NCBI GenBank assembly: GCA_024305745.1
Contig: JAHRBS010000005.1
Location: 496,001 to 560,000, forward strand
DNA from: Polyporus tsugae
Taxonomy: Eukaryota > Basidiomycota > Agaricomycetes > Polyporales > Polyporaceae
Direction: 5' to 3'
DNA length: 64,000 bases
Shown here one piece after another: positions 56,839 through 64,000 of the stretch; the stretch's first letter is position 1, and the number at the start of each line of letters is the position of its first letter. The position numbers and the translations under genes are program-made. The notes beneath the pieces are model-generated. The model was given only the letters and a program-made list of their open reading frames with translations, did no database searches and was not told where the DNA came from.

Positions 56839-59068
56839 ATGGAGGAGGATGCACAAACTCTGCTGTACACGGTTCTGGCTGTCCTCGCAGCCGTGTACAT
56901 CGTTCGATGGCGCACGAACCCGGTGAGTGCTCTAAACCCAACGTCCAGGAGAGTACTGACTAGCGGCGTCCGTTGCTCAGCTCAACTCTATCCCGACGGT
57001 TGGCGGGCCCTCGGCTCCAATCCTCTCGTATCTGAGCGCCGTGAACTTCCTGTTCCATTCCAGGGAGCTGCTCACGGAAGGGTACCGGAACGTGAGTGCT
57101 CGCGAGTCGCCGTCTTTGAATTCCAGAACCTCGCGCTCAAACAACCGCCAACCCGCATATTCGTCAATGCCGCCACCGCGCAGTTCCACAATTCGGCGTT
57201 CAAGGTCGCGCTTGTTGACCAGTGGCTCGTCGTCGTGAGCGGGTCGAAGATGGTGGATGAGTTTCGGAAGCGCTCAGATGAGGAGCTCTCGTTCATTGAG
57301 GGAGTGGAAGATGTACGTCGTCAAATTTTCTGCTCCTCAATACGTCCAACCTATCCCTCGCCGCCTGGTGTTAGGTCATCCAAACCCGATACACGCTTGG
57401 GCCCGAGACCTCCCACGACCCGTACCATGTCGACATCATCAAGGAGAAGCTCATGCGCACGCTGCCCATGGTACTGCCAGACGTCATTGACGAGCTTACC
57501 TATGCCGTTCCAGACTATATTTCAGCGACGGAAGACGGTAATTGCACTGATCACCCACGAGGTATAGGATACATTGACTTATTGTGTTCTCATCGCAGAA
57601 TGGACCTCCGTTCCAGTCTTGAAGACCATGCTGAACGTCGTCGCACGGGTCAGTAACCGTGTCTTTGTCGGGCTCCCTTTGTGTAAGTGTTCTTCAAAAT
57701 GAGTCCCATATATAACATCACTCATGCACGATCCCGACCGCCGCGTGCGTATATAGGTCGCAACCAGAAATACCTCGATATCGCGATCTCATTCACCATT
57801 GACGTCATCAAGGACCGGACCATCATCAATGTCTTCCCCGACTTCATGAAGAGGTAAGCAGATCACTGTCATGCAACATCCGTACACTGCGTGGCACGTA
57901 TCTGAATACATATATGCGCAGCTACATCGCACGGTTGACCACCAGCGTGAAGGCGAGCATCCGCCGCGCCATCCCCCACATCAAGCCGCTGCTGGATGAG
58001 CGCAAGGCGAAGATCATGGAGAACGGGGTTGGGGAAAACTGGCCCGGGAAGCCGGTCGGTACTCACCTTCCATCATTGCAAGCTCCTTCCTGATTTGATA
58101 CCGTTATGCAGAACGACATGCTCGAGTGGATTCTGGAGCAGGCGATTCCCAGGAGTAGCAGCGACGAGTCTATCACTCAGAGGATCCTCCTGGTCAACTT
58201 CGCCGCAATACACACTTCTTCTAATGTAAGTCCCCCCGTCTCCTACGTCTCTTTGCGCAAGCCTCACTCATGTGCACGGCCGAAACAGAGCATTACACAC
58301 GCGCTATTCGACCTTGCGGCTGCGCCCCAGTACCTGCAGCCGCTGCGTGAAGAGATCGAGCCCATCATCGCAGCGGATGGCTGGACGAAGGCGGCAATGG
58401 GCAAGATGTGGAAGCTCGACAGCTTCCTGCGGGAGTCCCAGCGGTTCAACGGCATCGGCCTCAGTACGTCCCCCTTTTTCTAAGTAGCCCCCTCCGCCGA
58501 AATGTCCATGCTGCCGACCAGACTAATTTGAACCGGTACATACGCGTAGCTTCGGTCACGCGCAAGGCGATGAAGGACGTCACGCTCAGCAACGGCACCG
58601 TCATCCCCAAGGGCGCGCTCGTCGTCGCGGCGTCGTACCCCACGCACCACGACGACGCGATCTACGAGCGCGCGAACACGTTCGACCCGTTCCGCTTCTC
58701 GCGCATGCGCGAGGGCGAGGGCGAGGGCGTGAAGCACCAGTTCGTGAACACGTCCCTGGACTTCGTCTCGTTCGGCCACGGCAAGCACGCATGGTACGTC
58801 CGCCTGCGCCGTTGAATCAGTGTGAAGGGAGGATCTCTGATGGATGCTGACACCACGGTGTTCCGGATCCAATTTCGATGTCATACTTAGCCCAGGCCGG
58901 TTCTTCGCCGCGAACGAGCTGAAGGCGATCCTAGCGTACATCGTGGTCAACTACGACCTGAAGATCGCCGGGGACGGAGTGCGCCCCGCCAACCTATACT
59001 TCGCAGCAAACGTCGTGCCGAGCCCGAAGGGGCAGATCATGTTTAGGAAGCGGAAAGTGACGGTCTGA
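56839..59068 (+). CDS. Cytochrome P450 E, opposite orientation
   Basis: Same family as A-D, closest in motif text to B/D. Start MEEDAQTLLYTVLAVLAAVY (anchor). First exons: 56839-56922, 56981-57091, 57184-57312, 57375 onward. Motifs: SIPTVGGPSAPILSYL, DQWLVVVSGSKMVDEFRK, SNRVFVGLPLC, I-helix ILLVNFAAIHTSS, LRESQRFNGIGL, FDPFRFSR, FGHGKHACPGRFFAANELKA. The haem-Cys codon is split by an intron, as in the others. C-terminal MFRKRKVTV. Intact. The inversion relative to A-D points to an older duplication than the A/B to C/D one. Confidence 0.9.
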
Positions 59069-59700
59069 TCAACACGGTTCAAAGTGATGCATCGCTTCCC
59101 TTCCACAACGCTGTAATACGATCACGTTCTGAGACTGCCAGGCTGCGATTGTGGCTGTGTGCTGCTATACTTAGTACTTACTTTGAATCGACGACCCACA
59201 TGGACTGTTCTATCTTTGAACTTGTCGGCGGGACCGCACAGGACCACCGGGAGACCCGCGACTTGGCGCAGAGCACGATGCATGGTCTTATCCCCTCCGC
59301 CTTTGAATTCGAAACCCTGAAGTTGGCCTTGTATAGCTCGCCTGTGTGTGGTTAGAGAAGGCAACAAACCTTGAAAGATAAAACAATGGGGGACGACGTT
59401 TGGATGGAATTCAGATTATGCCATGTATAATGCGAAGGTACAGCCCAGAGAGCGACGCTCACCTCTCGAGGAAGACGAAGACGGTCATTATGCGAGTATA
59501 CTAGATCTTACAATTGCGTTACATGGATACACTATGCGCCAAAACGACGGAATGCAGCCGTGACCTCGAACACGGAATCACAACCAACCGGCTTGTCCCC
59601 TGTCTACCAAGTTGCCCGTAACTGAAGGATCCGGTGGGACCAGCGAAGAAGACAAGCCTCGAATGGCGACAATATGAGACGGTGATTACCGGGAGACAGA
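59069..59700. other. Spacer downstream of P450 E
   Basis: Nothing supported. Confidence 0.5.
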
Positions 59701-60175
59701 GAACAAAGCCGTGCCAAGTTCTGGCCCCCGGGTTCCCGTCCTCTCGAGAATGCGCGCACACCAACCTCGATCCTCGTGCAACCCCATGCCCTTGGGCCTT
59801 GACGATTACAGCGGCGTTACCGTAACGCTCAAACGCATCCGGGACATCAGATGCATCAGCAGCGATCAGGCAGCGTTGTCCCCCAACGCGCACTGGATGC
59901 CAGTGGTCATCGAGACACCCTCCTCGAACGCCGGCGCCACCAGCGAGTGACAAAGCTGTCTCTCCGCAGCGCAGTAGAAGAAATAGGCTAGGGTCTGCGC
60001 GTGCATCGAGCCGGTGCCGGAAGAGATGGCCCACATGGCCAGACACGAGTCTATCCACGAGCCGGCTGTGGTAGCTTGCGGGGAGACTGCGGGGAGCTGG
60101 TGGAACACGGCAAGGGCTGTGGCGACGTCGTGCAACCCGGAGAGAAGGGGTGCGCTCTGATCTTATTGCTCGCTC
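59701..60175 (-). pseudogene. Stand-alone MA3 domain relic, related to the eIF4G-like gene
   Basis: Reading leftward: PLLSGLHDVATALAVFHQLP, QTLAYFFYCAAERQLCHS and APAFEEGVSMTTGIQ, then a stop. In the next frame follows ASDVPDAFERYGNAAVIVKA. The segments line up with GPHDIDSALSVFAAIPP, QLVAYFFYCAAAKGLCS and AAFEGGFALTAAALES of the second MA3 domain at 7436-8950. One frameshift near 59.88 kb is needed, and no MIF4G part is present. It is a fragment of an eIF4G-like gene. Confidence 0.7.
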
Positions 60176-61822
60176 GCTTAAGCTTGCGCCTTGGGCATGC
60201 GATGAGCCTGACTCGAGGGAAAATAATCGACAGGATGAGGGACGGGGCCAGCGGTGGACACCGGGAACGTGGTCTTGCTATGTCTACTTACTCCGCCCAC
60301 GCGGACGATGATAGCAATGTAAGTACTTATGTAGAGGTAGCCACGAACCCGATCCTGGACCTGGAGGGCACACATATGCGGCGGGTTGGACCTAAGTAGA
60401 TTCGAATTCAACCAGTCGGACGGAGCACATCAGCGGAGTGTGTAAGGGAAAGGTTCCGGTGGTCAGATAGTCGCCATCACCGGATCTCGGCTAGATTTGA
60501 GCCGAGGTTGGACCCAAGTTGGACCCCCCAAAAAGCCTTCAGAATCAACAGGGTGCATCGTGGAGACTACATAGTTACGAATCTAAAGCCCCCCTCTATT
60601 TTCTCTTCTCTCCCCCCCGCCTGAGGCTTTGATGTGGCTGATTTCCTAGCGAGAGAACTGTCGCGACGTCGCATCAAAGCGTCAAGTGCTGAGAAGAGAG
60701 AAATAAAGCAGATAATTGAAGGTGTGTACGTCTTAGTACTGTTAACGTTACGGCAATGGATACAGATGCACCGTGCACACACCTCTCCGAGATGTTGCAC
60801 TGTACTTAGCAATCGAGTCTTCGGTTCACATAGCTCCATTTCACCGCCATTGGGTTGTTACCGAAACTGTTCCCTTCTACTCGAAGCTCAGGATGACGAG
60901 CGTTGCAATTGCCTGCAGGCCGTTTCTGGTATGGGGCGTGAAGTTGCCATGATACGGGGTGACTCTGCCGCCGCAGTTGTACAAGGCACCATCTGCTCTA
61001 ACGACCAATGTGCATCACACACTGGAAGCATCCCTAGTATCCAGATGGCGCAGGTCGTGACATGCTGTTAACGTTGGAATCGCCTTGCTGTCCTGCATAG
61101 CAGGGCGCTTAACGGCGCTTAGAGATTGGCGCCGGGATTTCACGAGCATGTCGCAGCCTGCGCCGTCTGCGGATGCACACCGTGACATGTAAGTACATGA
61201 TACATGCTCATGCGCTGACTATTACTGGTGAGTGCTGTCGCGGATTAATATCAACTGAGAGTGTAGGCAAACACCCGTGGGTCGTCCACAGAGAACAAGC
61301 CTCAGTTGCATCACTTCCCAAAGCGAGTCAAACCAAGGCTCTGGCTCTGTGTATGACTTAGCTGTCGGGGCCTCGGCCATCGCGGATGCTTCTAGCTTCT
61401 CTTTTGCGATGTCGATTGATGGCTCGGATGCACGCGTTTGAGAGTTGGTAACGGAGCAGCGGGCATCATGGCGACTTCACACCTCGTTTTGATCTAGCCA
61501 CTCTGAGGTGAGCCCTCTCCATGTGTGTCTTTGTCTGCTGTGGACGGTCACGCCATGTCAGCCTCCAGATGTCTAATCGAAGATTTCCGTACGTCTTGAC
61601 TCTTGGGTATTAAAGGCCAGCATGATCAGCTTGAGATCTCCAGCTCGTCTTCGCTTTCCCCTCGAGCCATCTACTTCCTTCTCTCTAAACCCCCTTCAGC
61701 TGGTAAGTTCCAACGATATGCCCCATCGTCAACGTGCCACCGTCATGCTGACGTACATCCTCCAGCTGTGCGGCTTTCCATAACGAAACTTAAACTTTTT
61801 TCAATTGCCAACTCAATCAATC
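60176..61822. other. Intergenic region before the secreted repeat protein
   Basis: No gene supported at 60.2-61.6 kb. Near the right end, a TATTAAAG element (61608-61615) and a probable 5'-UTR intron (61705-61765, GTAAGT...CCAG with a GCTGAC branch) belong to the next gene. Confidence 0.5.
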
Positions 61823-63317
61823 ATGCCGTCTTTCCAACGCCTTCTCGTTCTCTCAGTTCTCGCTCTTTCCCTCTCCGTCCAGTCCGCCCCCGTCGGGACT
61901 GTTGAAACCCGTGACATCGGTCATGTACGCCGCACCACCTTTCCCCTGCGCTTTCCCGTCCTTACTGATCGCTTGTAAATTCTAGGTGAGCCGCTCCACC
62001 GAGCCCGATGTCGTGCCCTTCGACGACGTCGAGGCCCGCGAGTTCGACGAGGACGAGGAGAACAGCCTCGAGGCCCGCGCCAAGAAGCACCACAAGGCGC
62101 ACCACAAGTCGACCAAGGGTAAAGGCCACAAGGGCCATAAGGGCACGGGAAGCATCCAAGACGAGGGTCACAAAGGCCACAAGGGCAAGGGCGGCTTCCA
62201 AGACGCCCACGGCACCGTACCCTACGCCAAGCTCGCCAAGGAGGGTTTGGATGTCCACCACAACGTCGAGGCCCGCGAGTTCGACGAGGACGAGGAGAAC
62301 AGCCTCGAGGCCCGCGCCAAGAAGCACCACAAGGCGCACCACAAGTCGACCAAGTCCAAGGGCCACAAGACTACGGGCAAGGGCCGCGGTATCCTCGATG
62401 ACCTCGGTGCCCACGGCAACGTCGAGACCCGCGAGTTCGACGAGGACGAGGAGGACAGCCTCGAGGCCCGCGCCAAGAAGCACCACCACGCCCACCACAA
62501 GTCGACCAAGGGCAAGGGCCACAAGGGCGGCAGCCTTTCATTCGGCAACTCGCTCGACGGCACTCCTTTCGACGGCGAAGGGGGCCTCAAGTTCCAGGTC
62601 CGCGAGTTCGACGAGGAGGAGGAGGAGGAGACCCTCGAGGCCCGCGCCAAGACGCACCACAAGGCGCACCACAAGTCGACCAAGGGCAAAGGCCACAAGG
62701 GCCATAAGGGCACGGGAAGCATCCAAGACGAGGGTCGCAAAGGCCACAAGGGCAAGGGCGGCTTCCAAGACGCCCACGGCACCGTACCCTACGCCAAGCT
62801 CGCCAAGGAGGGTTTGGATGTCCACCACAACGTCGAGGCCCGCGAGTTCGACGACGACGAGGATGACAGCTTTGAGGCCCGCGAGTTCGACGAAGAGGAG
62901 GACACCCTCGCGGCCCGCGCCAAGAAGCACCACAAGGCGCATCACAAGTCGACCAAGGGCAAGGGTCACAAGGGCCACAAGGGCAAGGGCGACCTTTCAC
63001 GCGGCGGTCCACGCGGCGGCGCCGGTCCCGGTTTGGACGGCCACGGGCACTTCGAAGTCGGTGCCCGCGACGTCGATGACGACGACGAGGTCAGCCTCGA
63101 GGCCCGCAGCTCCAAGCACCACCACGCCCAACCCAAGCCGGTCAAGGGCCATGGTCGCGAGGACCAGATTCGCAAGGGCAAGAGCCACAAGGGCAAGGGC
63201 CACAAGGGCAAGGGCAAGGGCCACAAGGGCAAGGGCGGCAAGCTAGGCGGCGGTGATCTCCTCGGCCACCCCATCGTCGTCGAGCGCGAATTCTCGCTTG
63301 CGGACATCGATGAGTAG
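61823..63317 (+). CDS. Secreted protein of alternating acidic and Lys/His/Gly-rich repeats
   Basis: 477 residues from exons 61823-61924 and 61986-63317 (frame closes). A clear signal peptide (LLVLSVLALSLSVQSA) is followed by six rounds of an acidic block (REFDEDEE or variants, ending LEAR) and a basic block (KHHKAHHKSTKGKGHKG and variants). The tail is nearly pure K/G/H. Short linkers such as FQDAHGTVPYAKLAKEGLD occur twice. There are no cysteines in the repeats and no recognised domain. The AR and EAR junctions flanking each basic block could be protease sites that release basic peptides. The layout recalls repeat precursors, polyampholyte cell-wall proteins, or metal/mineral-binding proteins. 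No function can be assigned; I know of no close described family. Confidence 0.88.
62084..62290 (+). repeat. Internal duplication in the repeat protein, copy 1
   Basis: Almost identical at base level to 62652-62855. The coding text from HHKAHHKSTKGKGHKGHKG to the linker ending VEAREFD is repeated with only a few base changes (one changes His to Arg). Confidence 0.9.
62652..62855 (+). repeat. Internal duplication in the repeat protein, copy 2
   Basis: Second copy of the 62084-62290 unit. Confidence 0.9.
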
Positions 63318-64000
63318 GCCGTCAATCTCGCCGCCTCTACTCCTCTCCCCATTCCCCTCGCTTCGTTGCCTCCCCATTCCTTCCCCCACCGGCTCTCCGC
63401 GCAAGACATCGCTTTGGGTTAGCACATACGGTTTGTACATACCGTTGTCCAGAGCATGACGTATCCGTAGATCTTGTCTTGTATCACGTACAGCTCACCC
63501 CGGTATTGTTGGCGTTGAATTACAGTTTCGTCCCGCTATACTGTCCCCGCGCGCGTGTGCGATACCTTCGACCGTGGGACTTCAACTGGATCCCCTCTCA
63601 ATCTGCCAGGCTACTCACGGGCCTCTTCTCGCGCATCGCCGTACCTGCCATATCGCACGTCCACTGAGATTTGTCCCGGTCCGCGAAGGCGCACCTCCAG
63701 AACTTGAGCTACGAAACTTGAAGCTGGAGTGTTTGCTCTACCCACTGCTGGTCACCCTCCGTTCCCCTTCACCGTTATGCTCCCCAGACTCAACAGCTCG
63801 TATCTGGTAAATATACTCTGAGCCTGAATGGTATGGGTTTATTAGTAACGGCAAAGATATAGCAACAGCAGTCCGGTGAGTACAAGACGACGGTAGAGTC
63901 GGTCGATGTCGATCGTTCGGATTGGCACCGAGTGTCCAGATCCCTCCTGCGGCCCGTCGCTGACTGTCTCAGCTGATGTGCTTTACAGTGTTGAGTTGTA
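63318..64000. other. 3' flank of the repeat protein gene to window edge
   Basis: Pyrimidine-rich 3' UTR-like DNA, then nothing recognised. Confidence 0.5.

Noticed and set aside
61962..63012. Long antisense frames over the repeat protein (Leu/Val/Ala-rich)
   Set aside because: Shadow of repeated GAG/AAG/CAC codons. The hydrophobic appearance is a by-product of the sense repeats.

Overview
The window is nuclear DNA of a filamentous basidiomycete, most likely an Agaricomycete of the wood-decay type. The evidence is protein-coding genes cut by many 48-90 nt GT-AG introns with CTAAC/CTGAC-like branch sites, a FunK1 fungal-type kinase, an arrestin-related adaptor with PY motifs, and a tandem array of mushroom-type cytochrome P450s. 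No rRNA, tRNA, CRISPR array or bacterial feature was recognised. Gene models are hand-spliced; where exon lengths were summed the reading frame closes exactly.

Layout: 1-3627 (+) is the 3' part of a Trk-type potassium transporter with three micro-exons. 4242-7042 (+) is a FunK1 kinase with one in-frame TAG. 7436-9939 (-) is a divergent eIF4G-like protein (MIF4G plus two MA3-like regions). 9.9-15.2 kb is gene-poor and holds relics: an EthD-like pseudogene, a relic with an internal stop, and a membrane-protein 3' end. 15538-16748 (-) holds two small unrecognised genes. 17396-18090 (-) is a PY-motif membrane protein, divergent from an alpha-arrestin at 18948-21782 (+).

The metabolic middle part has two paralogous flavocytochrome b2-type enzymes (22300-25330 and 33305-35563, both -). 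They flank a PY-motif membrane protein (26694-28392, +), a class I-like histone deacetylase (29028-30611, -) and a decayed membrane-protein relic (31466-32118, -). Both flavocytochromes lack an obvious mitochondrial presequence and end in SKI or SKL, which suggests peroxisomes. Next to them, 37511-39115 (+) encodes an isocitrate-lyase/PEP-mutase superfamily enzyme. Together they suggest, without proving, a small 2-hydroxyacid/glyoxylate/oxalate neighbourhood.

40976-53583 (-) has four P450 genes that arose by duplication of a two-gene segment (about 39.3-45.9 kb and 48.2-53.7 kb). One copy carries a frameshift. A fifth P450 of the same family lies in the opposite orientation at 56839-59068 (+), beyond a small membrane protein at 55297-56001 (+). 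59.7-60.2 kb holds a broken stand-alone MA3 relic, related to the eIF4G-like gene 50 kb away. The window closes with 61823-63317 (+), a secreted protein of alternating acidic and Lys/His/Gly-rich repeats. It is the most unusual protein here.
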